Shown piece by piece: positions 1 to 10,742 of a stretch of DNA of 42,406 nt (position 1 is its first letter; each line of letters opens with the position of its first letter). Below the pieces are notes generated by a model, which was given only the letters and a program-made list of their open reading frames with translations, was not told where the DNA came from and ran no database searches. Source of the DNA: an uncultured Clostridia bacterium (lineage in GTDB: Bacteria > Bacillota > Clostridia > TANB77 > CAG-508); contig CANQPK010000008.1 of the NCBI GenBank assembly GCA_947625685.1, positions 1 through 42,406 of the forward strand. The letters are read 5' to 3'. The position numbers were made by a program, and so were the translations under genes.

Positions 1-86
1 TTTAAAAAAATATAAAAGAAAGGATATGTTTATAAAATCTATATTAAATAAACCTTATAAACATATTATACGAGGAGTAATTAAAT

Positions 87-2246
87 ATGGAAGAGGACCT
101 TTATAACATAGGAATAGAAAGAGAAGGTTTGAGATGTGATAAGGAAGGAAAACTATCACAAAAATTACATCCAGAGGCTTTTGCAGATAGAATGAAGAAC
201 GATTTTATTACGACAGACTGGGGAGAGGCACAAATGGAGCTTAGAACTCCAGCATGTAAAGATACAGAAGAATGTTATGAAAAATTAAATGAGATTACTA
301 ATGTTGTTTTATGCGAATTAAATAATAGAGATGAACTAATTTGGCCATATAGTATGCAATGTATATTACCAGATGAAGATGATTTTCCATGGGGAGATTA
401 TGGAGAATTTGAAGACGAACACGAATACGAAATGTATTTATATAAAAAATATGGATATAAAATGCACTGCATGTCAGGAATACATGTGAATTTTAATTTT
501 ACAGATATTCTTTTTGACAGAATTAAAAAATTATATAATGGTATACCAGAAAAGCTAGATGATGCGTACTTTAAAATCATGAGAGTTTTCATGAAAAAAG
601 CATGGATATTGATGTATTTCTTTGGAGCAACACCATTGAAATTAGATGACGACACAATGAGTAAATTATCTTTAAGGAATACAGAGAATGCAGGATTTAC
701 GAATAGAAGCAAATTAGAGATAGATTTGTCAAGTAAAGAAAATTATATAAAATCTATAAGACAATCAATTGAAGAAAAATATATAAAGACAGCTAAAGAA
801 GTTTATGTACCAATTAGAGCTAAGTCTAAACATAAAAATCATACACTAAAAGAACTTGAGGCAGGGACAATAAATCATATAGAAGTAAGGGTTTGTGATA
901 TAAACCCTCTTGATAAATGCGGTATAAGCAAAGAGCAAATGGATATAACAATAATGTTCTTGATAAAATGTCTTTTAGAAAACGAAAATGAAGTACAAGA
1001 GCATTATTATAAACAAGTTGCAAGAGACGGATTAGATGAAGGAGAACAAAAAGAACTTATTGAGGAATTAAAAGCATATAAAGAAATAAATAATCAATTG
1101 GGATTAGACTTTGAAGAAACAATTAATAAATATTTAAAAAATGCAACTACTGGTGGAAACACTTTGGCTGATGATGTAATAGAAATAGCAAAAAAAGAAG
1201 GATTATTAAAGGGAATATTGGGACTAGCTAATAAGTATAGCAAGGAAGCAGAAGAAATGAGATACAAAATAACAGGACATCCTGGGCTAGAACCATCAAC
1301 ACAGATTGTAATAAAGGATGCTATCTCAAGAGGAATAAATTATAGAATAATAGATGAAAAGAAGAGTTTTGTAGAATTTGACAACGGAAAAATAAGAGAA
1401 TGTATAATTCAGGCATCTAAGACTTCTAAAGATTCATACATTTATCCTTTTATTACAGATGATAAAATGTATGCTAAAAAAATAATGATAGAAAATGGAA
1501 TAGATACTCCAAAGTGTATATGCCTAAATGATAAAATGAGCCAAGAAAAAATAAACAGAATCATAAAAAGCTTAGTTGGTCAAAAATTAGTTGTTAAACC
1601 TAAAAGTACAAATTATGGTGACGGAATAACAATACTTGATAATCCAGTTACTGAGGAGCAATTAATGACTGCAGTAAAATATGCATTTACTTTTGATACA
1701 GATGTGTTAATAGAAGAGTTTGTTAAGGGAAATGAATATAGATTTTTAGTAATAGACGGTAAATGTATACATGTATCATGGAGAAGACGTACAAGCGTTG
1801 TTGGAGATGGAGTATCTACAATTAAAGAATTGATAGATGAAAAAGTTAAAAGTCCAGCTTTTGTTAGATTTAATAGAAAAATAGTTGTAAACCAACTTAT
1901 GCTAGACTATCTTGCAGAACAAGGATACTCATTAGAGTATGTGCCTGCAAAAGATGAAAGAATATTCCTTCATAAAATTTCAAATGTAAGTAAAGGCGGA
2001 GAAGGTGTTGGAGTATTTGAAGAAATGCCAGATTATTTCAAAAAGATAGCAGAAAAATTGGTAAAAGCATTTAATGCAAAAATATGTGGAGTAGACATTA
2101 TAATAGATGATTTAAATTCAAAAGAATATAAAGTTATTGAATTAAATGATAATCCTGGAATTCTTTCAAATGAATATCCAGTAGAAGGAAAAGGCGTAAA
2201 AGCTGGAATAGAAATACTTAAATTACTTAAATTAATAGAGGATTAA
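87..2246 (+). CDS. gshF: Bifunctional glutamate-cysteine ligase / glutathione synthetase (GshF/GshAB-type, C-terminal ATP-grasp)
   Basis: 719 aa ORF; N-terminal GCL-like IEREGLR...TPACKDTEE, C-terminal ATP-grasp (VVKPKSTNYGDGI, VIELNDNPGI). Confidence 0.88.
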   Translation: MEEDLYNIGIEREGLRCDKEGKLSQKLHPEAFADRMKNDFITTDWGEAQMELRTPACKDTEECYEKLNEITNVVLCELNNRDELIWPYSMQCILPDEDDFPWGDYGEFEDEHEYEMYLYKKYGYKMHCMSGIHVNFNFTDILFDRIKKLYNGIPEKLDDAYFKIMRVFMKKAWILMYFFGATPLKLDDDTMSKLSLRNTENAGFTNRSKLEIDLSSKENYIKSIRQSIEEKYIKTAKEVYVPIRAKSKHKNHTLKELEAGTINHIEVRVCDINPLDKCGISKEQMDITIMFLIKCLLENENEVQEHYYKQVARDGLDEGEQKELIEELKAYKEINNQLGLDFEETINKYLKNATTGGNTLADDVIEIAKKEGLLKGILGLANKYSKEAEEMRYKITGHPGLEPSTQIVIKDAISRGINYRIIDEKKSFVEFDNGKIRECIIQASKTSKDSYIYPFITDDKMYAKKIMIENGIDTPKCICLNDKMSQEKINRIIKSLVGQKLVVKPKSTNYGDGITILDNPVTEEQLMTAVKYAFTFDTDVLIEEFVKGNEYRFLVIDGKCIHVSWRRRTSVVGDGVSTIKELIDEKVKSPAFVRFNRKIVVNQLMLDYLAEQGYSLEYVPAKDERIFLHKISNVSKGGEGVGVFEEMPDYFKKIAEKLVKAFNAKICGVDIIIDDLNSKEYKVIELNDNPGILSNEYPVEGKGVKAGIEILKLLKLIED

Positions 2247-2259
2247 TTATAATGTTTTA

Positions 2260-2296
2260 AAAAGTAAGTGATTATTTACAAGCACTTACTTTTTTG
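2260..2296 (+). terminator. Rho-independent terminator after gshF
   Basis: aaaagtaagtg...cacttacttttttg hairpin plus T tract. Confidence 0.75.
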
Positions 2297-2358
2297 TTAT
2301 ACTTTAGGTAATATAATTAAGCTAATTTTTTTGAATTAATATAAGGAAGCGGATAAAA

Positions 2359-3018
2359 ATGAAAAAGATATTAATAGTAGAAGATGATGATACTATTCAT
2401 AAACTAATTAAAGAATTACTTGAAAAAGAGCATTACATTACAAAAAATGCTTATTCGGGAACAGAAGCTCTAACAATAATAGAAAACGAAGATTTAGATT
2501 TAATACTTTTAGATTTAATGCTACCTGGAATAAATGGAGAAGAAATATTAAAGAGAGTGAATAAAACTATACCAATAATAGTTATTAGTGCAAAAATTTC
2601 TTCTGAAGATAAGGTAAAAGTATTACTTGATGGCGCAAATGATTATATTACAAAACCTTTTGATAAAGAGGAGCTTCTTGCTAGGATACAAGTACAATTA
2701 AGGATTAATAGTAGTCAAAATAGAAATTTAAAATATAAAGATATGGAATTATTAGAAGATAATAGAACTATTGCAATTCAGAATAATAAAATTTCATTAA
2801 CAAGAACAGAATATACAATAATGAGAGAATTATTACTTAATCCAAATAAAGTGGTTACGAAAACAAGATTATTAGAACTTATAAGTCTAGATATGGAAAA
2901 TTTTGATGAAAGTTCTTTAAAAGTACATATAAGTAATATAAGAAAAAAGATTAGAAAGATTACACAAGTTGAATATATTGAGGCAGTTTGGGGAATAGGC
3001 TTTAAAATAAAAGAATAA
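2359..3018 (+). CDS. OmpR-family response regulator
   Basis: KKILIVEDDDTIHKL receiver, DLMLPG, C-terminal winged helix. Confidence 0.9.
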   Translation: MKKILIVEDDDTIHKLIKELLEKEHYITKNAYSGTEALTIIENEDLDLILLDLMLPGINGEEILKRVNKTIPIIVISAKISSEDKVKVLLDGANDYITKPFDKEELLARIQVQLRINSSQNRNLKYKDMELLEDNRTIAIQNNKISLTRTEYTIMRELLLNPNKVVTKTRLLELISLDMENFDESSLKVHISNIRKKIRKITQVEYIEAVWGIGFKIKE

Positions 3019-3101
3019 AAAATCTTTACTAAAACTTTACTTTTTCTTAACTACTTTCTTAACTATTTCATGTTACAATGAAATAGAAAGGAGAAGAGAT
3101 T

Positions 3102-4017
3102 ATGGAATATGTATTAGAAACAAATAATCTTGAAAAAAGATATGGAAAATTTAAAGCAATTTCTAATTTAAATATGCATATTGAAAAAGGCTCAATATAT
3201 GGACTAATTGGTAAAAATGGAGCTGGAAAAACTACTCTAATTAGAGTGATTTGTGGCTTACAAAATGCTAGTAAGGGTACTTATTCGATTTATGGAATAA
3301 AAAATACTAGCAATCAAATTTGTAATGTTAGAAAAAGAATAGGAGCAATTATAGAAACACCATCAATTTGTATGGATATGACAGCAGAAGATAATTTAAA
3401 AGAACAGTATAAAATAATAGGTATGCCAGGTTTTGATAACTTAGATGAAATTCTAAAACTTGTAGGATTAAATGATGTAGGAAAAAAGAAGGCAAAAAAA
3501 TTCTCTTTAGGAATGAAACAAAGGCTAGGAATTGCAATAGCTTTAGCTCGGAAATCCAGATTTCCTTATGCTAGACGAACCAATAAATGGTCTAGACCCT
3601 GAAGGAATTATAGATATAAGAGAGCTTATATTAAAGCTAAATAAAGAAAAAGGAATTACATTTTTAATATCAAGCCATTATTTAGATGAACTTTCAAAAA
3701 TTGCGACATGTTATGGATTTATTAATGATCACAGAATAGTAAAAGAAATAAGCAGAGAAGAACTTGAACATGATTTTAGAAAAAGAATAGAAATTAAGGT
3801 AGATAATCAAAAAGAATGTATAAAATATTTAGAAGAGAAAAAATTATCATATAAAATTATTTCTGATGAGCAGATTGATATATATGAAAAAGTGAATGTA
3901 TCAGAACTTGTTACTACACTCTCGAAAAGAAATTGTATTGTTAATGATTTTAAAGAGAAGGAAGAGTCATTAGAGAGCTATTACTTAAATTTGATAGGAG
4001 GTAGTAACAATGTATAA
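3102..4017 (+). CDS. ABC transporter ATP-binding protein (bacitracin/lantibiotic type), needs one +1 shift at CGG 3549
   Basis: Walker A GKNGAGKTT; frame 1 ends ..ALA[R], frame 2 resumes GNPDFLMLDEPINGLDPEG after skipping C3549. Confidence 0.88.
3549..3552 (+). other. +1 shift site CGGA (Gly of ALA-G-NPDFLMLDEP)
   Basis: gct C GGA aat; CGG in frame with ATG 3102. Confidence 0.9.
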
Positions 4018-4825
4018 ATTATTAAAAGCAGATTTTTTTAGATTAAAAAAAGATAGTATTTTTTGGTTATTTATATGTTCAGGAGTAATAGGTGGAGCAT
4101 ATGCTTTGTTTCATACTTTTCGTGCACAAGAATATGGAGATATAGCATTAGATGGTGCAATAAATGGATTTATAATGTTTATAGGACTTTTTATTGCAAT
4201 TTTTGTTAGTATATTTGTTGGAAAAGAATATTCAGATGGAATTATTAGAAATAAAATAATTGTTGGACACAGTAAAATAAGTATATATTTATCTAAACTT
4301 ATAACAAGTATTTTTGCATCTATATTGTGTGAGCTAATTTATATAATAATAGTATTTGTATTTGGAACACTTTTATCTGGAAAATTGCAAATGCCTTCAG
4401 AAGAGTTTGCAATGTGCATGTTAAATACATTTTTAATAATTATTGCATATTGCTCTATATATAATTTTGTAGCAATGATATGTTCAGAAATTACAGTTTC
4501 TACAATTATATGTATGGGAATATTTATTGCAATGTTTGTCGCAGATACAGCTGTAGGTTATATCGCTAATGCTAGTAAATATATAACAAATTCATATTGG
4601 GAGAATGATGTTCAATATATTATTAGCCAAGAGCCTGATCCAAATTATCCAGGAGATGAAAAAGTTAAACTTGCACAAACAGTACTCCTTCTAATGCCAG
4701 AAGGACAAGCTAGCCATATATCAAATACTAACTATTTGTATAAAATGCCAATTTATTCTATTGCTGAAATTTTAGTATTTAACATTGCAGGAATATATTT
4801 ATTTTCAAAAAAAGAATTAAAGTAA
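4010..4825 (+). CDS. ABC transporter permease (ABC-2 type)
   Basis: Multi-TM ORF overlapping the upstream ATPase. Confidence 0.8.
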   Translation: MYKLLKADFFRLKKDSIFWLFICSGVIGGAYALFHTFRAQEYGDIALDGAINGFIMFIGLFIAIFVSIFVGKEYSDGIIRNKIIVGHSKISIYLSKLITSIFASILCELIYIIIVFVFGTLLSGKLQMPSEEFAMCMLNTFLIIIAYCSIYNFVAMICSEITVSTIICMGIFIAMFVADTAVGYIANASKYITNSYWENDVQYIISQEPDPNYPGDEKVKLAQTVLLLMPEGQASHISNTNYLYKMPIYSIAEILVFNIAGIYLFSKKELK

Positions 4826-4837
4826 AGGGGATACAAA

Positions 4838-5722
4838 GTGAATATTAGTCTACTAATAATTGTGATAATATTATTATGTATTTGCATAATGCTTATAGTA
4901 AAGATATATTTTTTAAAGAAAACAATAAAAGAAATTGACAATTCTTTTGATTATATATTGAAATCAGATACTAATAACATAATATCAGTAACTTCGGAAG
5001 ACGCTGATTTAAAACAATTAGCAAATACTTTAAATAATGAACTTAAAGATTTACGAGGCAAGCAATTACAGTATGAAAATGGAAATCAAGAGCTAAAAAG
5101 ACTTATAACTGATATTTCACATGACCTCAGAACCCCACTTACAGCGATTAATGGATATATTGAGTTATTAGGGGAAGAACAATTAAACGAAAAGCAAAAA
5201 GAATATGTAAAAATAATAGATAATAAAACAAATGAATTAACATCACTTACAGAACAATTGAGAGATTTATCAGTAGGAATGGATCTAGAAAGGAAATATA
5301 AAAAAGAAACTTGCTGTATAAATGATCTTTTGGAAGAAACGATAGCAAGTTATTATAATTCATTCAAAGAAAAAAATATAGTTCCAAATATCAATATATG
5401 TGAAAAGAAGATATATAAAAATATTGATAAAGATATGATAATTAGAGTTTTTGAAAATCTTATCTCTAATATTATCAAATATAGTGATAGTAATTGTAAT
5501 ATTATATTGCAAGATGATGGCAAAATATATTTTATAAATAAGGCAAGTAAATTAGATGTAACAACTGTAAGAAAAATTTTTGATAGATATTATACTGTTG
5601 AAAATATGAAAAAATATTCTGGTTTAGGACTTTCAATTGCGAAGCAATTAGTTGAAATGAACGGAGGAACAATTACTGCTAAATATATTAAAGGCGAGTT
5701 ATATATTGAAATAGTATTGTGA
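4838..5722 (+). CDS. Sensor histidine kinase
   Basis: ISHDLRTPLTAINGY H-box, GLGLSIAKQLVEMNGG. Confidence 0.9.
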   Translation: MNISLLIIVIILLCICIMLIVKIYFLKKTIKEIDNSFDYILKSDTNNIISVTSEDADLKQLANTLNNELKDLRGKQLQYENGNQELKRLITDISHDLRTPLTAINGYIELLGEEQLNEKQKEYVKIIDNKTNELTSLTEQLRDLSVGMDLERKYKKETCCINDLLEETIASYYNSFKEKNIVPNINICEKKIYKNIDKDMIIRVFENLISNIIKYSDSNCNIILQDDGKIYFINKASKLDVTTVRKIFDRYYTVENMKKYSGLGLSIAKQLVEMNGGTITAKYIKGELYIEIVL

Positions 5723-5818
5723 TTAAATAGTAGTTAATTAGTAAAAATAATGTAAATTTTTATTTCTTTGTAACGAAATTGATAAAAAATGACACTATAC
5801 TTATAGAAGGGTAAAATA

Positions 5819-6301
5819 ATGGAAGATATTGAAGAAATTTACAAGAAATATGCTAACTTAATAAAAAACTACATCTTTTTTATTACAAAAGATAAAGATT
5901 TATCTGAGGAGATTATGCAAGAAACATTTATTGTAGCTATTAATGGGATAAATAAATTTCGAGGAGACTGTGAAATCTCTGTATGGCTTCGATCAATTGC
6001 AAAGAAAATCTTATACAAAAGACTAAAAAAAGATAATTCAAGTAAAACTATATCTATTCATGAATTAGAACTTGGAGATAGAAAACAAGTAGAAGATGAG
6101 TACATAAAAAACAATAGCAAATTAAAATTATATGAAGCCCTTCAAAATTTAGATGCTAATACTAGAGAAGTAATGTATTTAAGACTTACAGGAGAATTAA
6201 CTTTTAAGGAGATTGGAAAAATATTGAACAAAAGCGAAAATTGGGTAAGAGTTACATTCTTTAGAGGAAAGCAGAAACTAAATAAGGAGGATATTATATG
6301 A
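5819..6301 (+). CDS. ECF-type RNA polymerase sigma factor
   Basis: Region 2 EEIMQETFIVAI, region 4 EIGKILNKSENWVRVTFFRGKQKL. Confidence 0.88.
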   Translation: MEDIEEIYKKYANLIKNYIFFITKDKDLSEEIMQETFIVAINGINKFRGDCEISVWLRSIAKKILYKRLKKDNSSKTISIHELELGDRKQVEDEYIKNNSKLKLYEALQNLDANTREVMYLRLTGELTFKEIGKILNKSENWVRVTFFRGKQKLNKEDII

Positions 6302-7074
6302 AACAAATTGATTGTGATGTGATTCAAGATTTATTACCAAGCTATGTAGATAAAGTGTCAAGTGATGCAACGAATAAGCTAATTGAAGAACATTTACAAA
6401 CTTGCCAAAAGTGTAGTATAGCACTAAACAATATGAATAAAAAAATAGATACTGAAATTGTTGAAAATCAAGATGAACAAATTGATTATTTAAAAAGATA
6501 TAGGAAGAATAAAATAAAAACTATTATTTTTGTTATTGCATTGACATTAGACATTGTACTTGCTATTTTTATAGCATCAATTACAGCATTAGATGCAGAA
6601 TTATTTGTAGATGTAAATGATGTTAATGTTGAATATATGTTTACACATAAAGATAATGAAACAGAACAACTAGAAGTCTATTTATATTCTGAAAAATATA
6701 AAAAACATCTTCTTGAAGGAGATAAATATGAAGTAGTTGACGATGCAGGAAATAAGAAAATATATCTAAAAATATCAGTGAAAGCATTAGCTATTGATAA
6801 TGGAATGGGATACATGAGTGGAAGAAATGAATATTTTAAATTAGATGACAATGTTAAGGAAATTTATATAGAAGACAAAAAAGGAAACCTAAAAGAAATT
6901 TGGAATAAAGATATGAAAGTAATGTCAGCAGACGAGTGGAAACATTGGTACATCGATAGTTATGCACCACAAGAAATAGTAAAAGAATATAGATTGAGAT
7001 ATGATTTAGATATAAACAATGTTAGGTGGTATTATACTTTCCTTTGGAGACATTTATATGAACCAGGTAAATAA
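6298..7074 (+). CDS. Zinc-finger anti-sigma factor
   Basis: IDCDVIQDLLPSYVD..EEHLQTCQKC zf-HC2 motif, one TM; overlaps the sigma gene by 4 nt. Confidence 0.82.
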   Translation: MKQIDCDVIQDLLPSYVDKVSSDATNKLIEEHLQTCQKCSIALNNMNKKIDTEIVENQDEQIDYLKRYRKNKIKTIIFVIALTLDIVLAIFIASITALDAELFVDVNDVNVEYMFTHKDNETEQLEVYLYSEKYKKHLLEGDKYEVVDDAGNKKIYLKISVKALAIDNGMGYMSGRNEYFKLDDNVKEIYIEDKKGNLKEIWNKDMKVMSADEWKHWYIDSYAPQEIVKEYRLRYDLDINNVRWYYTFLWRHLYEPGK

Positions 7075-7295
7075 AATTTATATAAAAATATGAAAACAGA
7101 TAGTTATATTTTATAATTATCTGTTTTTAAGTTATTTGATTTAATATTAAAACAATAAGAAATTAGCGGAAAGTTTACTAAATAAATAGACAAAAAGTGG
7201 TTCATATTATATAATATATATTATGAAAATATGAAGTAAGAAATTGATTTAAAGGGACATTTTATTGAAATTTAAAATAGATAGGAGAAGATTCT

Positions 7296-8801
7296 ATGTG
7301 GCTTGCAATAAAAAGAGGAAGTATTGTTGTAATAGGATTATTATTACAAATATTATTAACTTTATTTATATATTTAAAATTAGGTGAATACATACAAATC
7401 ATTCATATTTTGTATGGAATTATTAGCATATTAATAGTATTAGCAATTATAAAAAATAGTAAAAGATTAAGTAGTGACTTGATATGGATTATTGTGATAA
7501 TGCTATTTCCAATAGTAGGAACACTTTTGTTTATTATATTAAACAAGAATAGAAACAATAGTAAAATTCTAAAAAATATCAATAGAAATATAAATGAAGG
7601 ACAAAAATATTTGAAGCAGGATGAAAATATAAAACAAGAAATCCAAAATCAAAATCTTGGACAGTTACAATATATAAGCAATTTTGCGGGTTTCCCTATA
7701 ACAAAAAATAATGAAGTAAAATATTATCCATTAGGAGATGATGTATTTCCTGTAATGCTTGAAGAATTAAAAAAGGCAGAAAAATTTATATTTATGGAAT
7801 ACTTTATTATTAATAAAGGTGAAATGTGGCAAAAGATAGTAGATATTTTGAAAGAAAAAGCAAAACAAGGTGTTGACGTTAGAGTAATGTATGATGATAT
7901 GGGTTCTGTTGCATTGCTACCAACAAGCTTTCCAAAAGAACTTGAAAAAGATGGAATTAAGTGTGTATTATTTAACAAACTTTCTCCATTCTCAGGTATC
8001 ATTATGAATCATAGAGACCATAGAAAAATGACAATTATAGACGGACATACAGTTTTTTCAGGAGGTATAAATATATCAGATGAATATATAAATGTAAATA
8101 GTCCACATGGTCATTGGAAAGATAATGGCATTATGATTAAAGGTGAAGCAGTTTGGAATTTCACAGTAATGTTTTTAGAGATATGGAATGCTTTTAGAAA
8201 TGAGGATAAAGATTACACAAAATATAAATATGAATTTAAAGAGCAATATAAAGAAAATGGATTTATTGTACCTTATGGAGAAAGTCCATTAGATGACGAA
8301 ATTATAGGAGAGGATATCTATTTAAATATTATAAATCAAGCAAAAAGATATGTTTACATCTATACACCATATTTAATAATTGATACAGATGTAATAAATA
8401 GTTTAATTTTAGCAGCAAGGAGAGGCGTAGATGTTAGAATTATAGTTCCTGGAGTTCCAGATAAAAAATTTGTTTATGATGTAACACAATCATATTTCCA
8501 TACATTAATCCAAGGTGGAGTTAAAATATATACATATACACCAGGATTTGTACATAGCAAAGTATTTATCTCAGATGATGAAGTTGCAACTGTCGGAACA
8601 ATTAATATGGATTATAGAAGCTTGTATTTACATTTTGAATGTGGAATTTACATGAAAGATACAAATGTAATAGAAGATATAAAGCAGGATATAAATAATT
8701 CAATAAAGGTATCACACAAAGAAACTCTTGAAGAAACCAAATATGGTATTATAAAAAGCACATGGCAAGCAATTTTAAGAATATTTGCACCGCTTATGTA
8801 A
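7296..8801 (+). CDS. cls: Cardiolipin synthase (PLD family)
   Basis: Two HxK motifs: NHRDHRKMTIIDG and GFVHSKVFISDDE; N-terminal TMs. Confidence 0.92.
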   Translation: MWLAIKRGSIVVIGLLLQILLTLFIYLKLGEYIQIIHILYGIISILIVLAIIKNSKRLSSDLIWIIVIMLFPIVGTLLFIILNKNRNNSKILKNINRNINEGQKYLKQDENIKQEIQNQNLGQLQYISNFAGFPITKNNEVKYYPLGDDVFPVMLEELKKAEKFIFMEYFIINKGEMWQKIVDILKEKAKQGVDVRVMYDDMGSVALLPTSFPKELEKDGIKCVLFNKLSPFSGIIMNHRDHRKMTIIDGHTVFSGGINISDEYINVNSPHGHWKDNGIMIKGEAVWNFTVMFLEIWNAFRNEDKDYTKYKYEFKEQYKENGFIVPYGESPLDDEIIGEDIYLNIINQAKRYVYIYTPYLIIDTDVINSLILAARRGVDVRIIVPGVPDKKFVYDVTQSYFHTLIQGGVKIYTYTPGFVHSKVFISDDEVATVGTINMDYRSLYLHFECGIYMKDTNVIEDIKQDINNSIKVSHKETLEETKYGIIKSTWQAILRIFAPLM

Positions 8802-8838
8802 TGAATAGTAACAAAATATATTAAGGAGGAATAAAAGT

Positions 8839-9813
8839 ATGTGTACAGCGGTAACTTATAAAACAACTGATCATTATTTTGGGAGAAATTTAGATCTAGA
8901 ATATTCATACAAAGAAACAGTCACTATAACTCCTAGAAATTATGAATTTAAATTTAGAAAAGTTGATAGTATAAAAAATCATTATGCAATTATAGGAATG
9001 GCTTATGTTGCAGGGAATTTTCCACTTTATTATGATGCTATAAATGAAAAAGGATTAGGAATGGCTGGACTAAATTTTCCAGGCAATGCTGATTATAAAG
9101 AAATAGAAGTTGGAAAAAGAAATATCGCACCTTTTGAATTTATACCATACATTTTATCACAATGTTCAAATATCGAAGAAACGAAGAAATTGTTAAAAGA
9201 AATAAATATTGTACAAATAAATTTTAGTGATGAATTACCAGCCTCACCATTGCATTGGATAATTGCAGACAAAGAGAGCTCTATAACTGTTGAAAGTGTT
9301 AAAGATGGATTAAAGGTATATGATAATCCAGTTGGTATTCTTACTAATAATCCAACTTTTGATATTCACCTATTTAATTTAAATAATTATATGAGTTTAT
9401 CAACTGAAAAGCCAATAAATAATTTTTCAAAGGAGTTGAATTTAGAAACATATAGCAGAGGAATGGGAGCAATGGGCTTGCCAGGAGATTTATCATCTGC
9501 TTCTAGATTTGTAAAAGCAACATTTACTAAAATGAATTCGAAATCTGGAAATTCAGAATCAGAAAGCATAAGTCAATTTTTCCATATATTAGAATCTGTA
9601 TACCAACAGAGAGGATGCGTTCATATGGGAGAAGATAAATATGAAATAACTATTTATAGCTCTTGTTGTAATTTAGATAAAGGAATATATTATTATACAA
9701 CTTATGAAAATAATCAAATAAGTGGAATAGATATGAATAAGGAAAATCTAGATAGTAGTGACTTAATAAATTATAATTTAATTAAAGGACAGCAAATATT
9801 GATGCAAAACTAG
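8839..9813 (+). CDS. Choloylglycine hydrolase family protein (bile salt hydrolase / penicillin V acylase-like)
   Basis: N-terminal MCTAVTYKTTDHYFGRNLDLEYSY with catalytic Cys2; GLGMAGLNFPG. Confidence 0.87.
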   Translation: MCTAVTYKTTDHYFGRNLDLEYSYKETVTITPRNYEFKFRKVDSIKNHYAIIGMAYVAGNFPLYYDAINEKGLGMAGLNFPGNADYKEIEVGKRNIAPFEFIPYILSQCSNIEETKKLLKEINIVQINFSDELPASPLHWIIADKESSITVESVKDGLKVYDNPVGILTNNPTFDIHLFNLNNYMSLSTEKPINNFSKELNLETYSRGMGAMGLPGDLSSASRFVKATFTKMNSKSGNSESESISQFFHILESVYQQRGCVHMGEDKYEITIYSSCCNLDKGIYYYTTYENNQISGIDMNKENLDSSDLINYNLIKGQQILMQN

Positions 9814-9849
9814 GATAATGACAATAAGGAGATTAAAAATTACAATAAA

Positions 9850-9881
9850 AATAGCCTTACATTTTTGTAAGGTTATTTTTT
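9850..9881 (+). terminator. Rho-independent terminator
   Basis: aatagccttacatttttgtaaggttattttttt. Confidence 0.75.
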
Positions 9882-9919
9882 TGACTTTTATGATATAATG
9901 AAATTGGAGGTAGTTATCT

Positions 9920-10597
9920 ATGCAGAAAATATTAATTGTGGAAGATGATGAAAAATTAAGAGATGAATTAGAAATATTTTTTAGCAATAATGGATATGAG
10001 GCAGAATCTTTGAAAAAATTTGATAATACGATTCAAGATATTATAGATATAAACCCAGATTTAGTATTATTAGATATAAATTTGCCGGAAGCGGATGGAG
10101 AATATGTATGCAAAGAAGTTAGAAAACAGTCAAATATGCCAATTATCATAATAACTAGTAGAGATAATGAAGTTGATGAATTATTAAGTATAAATTATGG
10201 AGCAGATCACTATATAACTAAACCTTTTAACATTCAAATATTACTTGCTAAAACAAATTCTCTACTCAGAAGAAGTAATATGGGAAATGTACAAGATAAA
10301 ATAAATGCAAAAGATTTTATTATCAATTTATCAAATAGTACTGTGGTAAAGGGAGAAAAAACAATTGAATTAACTAGAAATGAACTTAAAATATTGAAGT
10401 ATTTAACTGAAAATAGAAATAAAATTGTTGCAAGAGAAGAGATTATGGACTATTTGTGGGAAAGTGACAGTTTCATAGATGATAATACTTTGACAGTAAA
10501 TATAACAAGATTAAGAAATAAACTAGAAGAATTAAACTTAAAAGAATTATTAGAGACTAAACGAGGACAAGGCTATATATTAAAGTTCGAAAAATAA
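9920..10597 (+). CDS. Response regulator, BceR-like
   Basis: KILIVEDDEKLRDEL; adjacent to kinase and BceAB-like ABC transporter. Confidence 0.88.
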   Translation: MQKILIVEDDEKLRDELEIFFSNNGYEAESLKKFDNTIQDIIDINPDLVLLDINLPEADGEYVCKEVRKQSNMPIIIITSRDNEVDELLSINYGADHYITKPFNIQILLAKTNSLLRRSNMGNVQDKINAKDFIINLSNSTVVKGEKTIELTRNELKILKYLTENRNKIVAREEIMDYLWESDSFIDDNTLTVNITRLRNKLEELNLKELLETKRGQGYILKFEK

Positions 10598-10602
10598 TCA
10601 GT

Positions 10603-10700
10603 ATATTGCGTCGTTGTTCTGCGGACAAATAATCCTCAATGTACACCAGTACACCTCCGGTTATTTGCCTTGAACGCCTAGCACTATGCTAATTCTTTTT
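10603..10700. repeat. Imperfect palindromic intergenic element between response regulator and kinase genes
   Basis: caaataatcctcaatgtac..accagtacacctccggttatttg imperfect inverted arms, GC-richer than flanks. Confidence 0.5.
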
Positions 10701-10742
10701 CAAACTTAGATTATATTTTGCAAATGGAGATGATTAATAAGT

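Noticed and set aside
398-712. Minus-strand ORFs opposite long CDSs (e.g. 398-712, 7724-8002, 12801-13103, 17664-17975, 26544-26954)
   Set aside because: Antisense to convincing genes, with no RBS or recognisable motifs; chance ORFs in AT-rich DNA.
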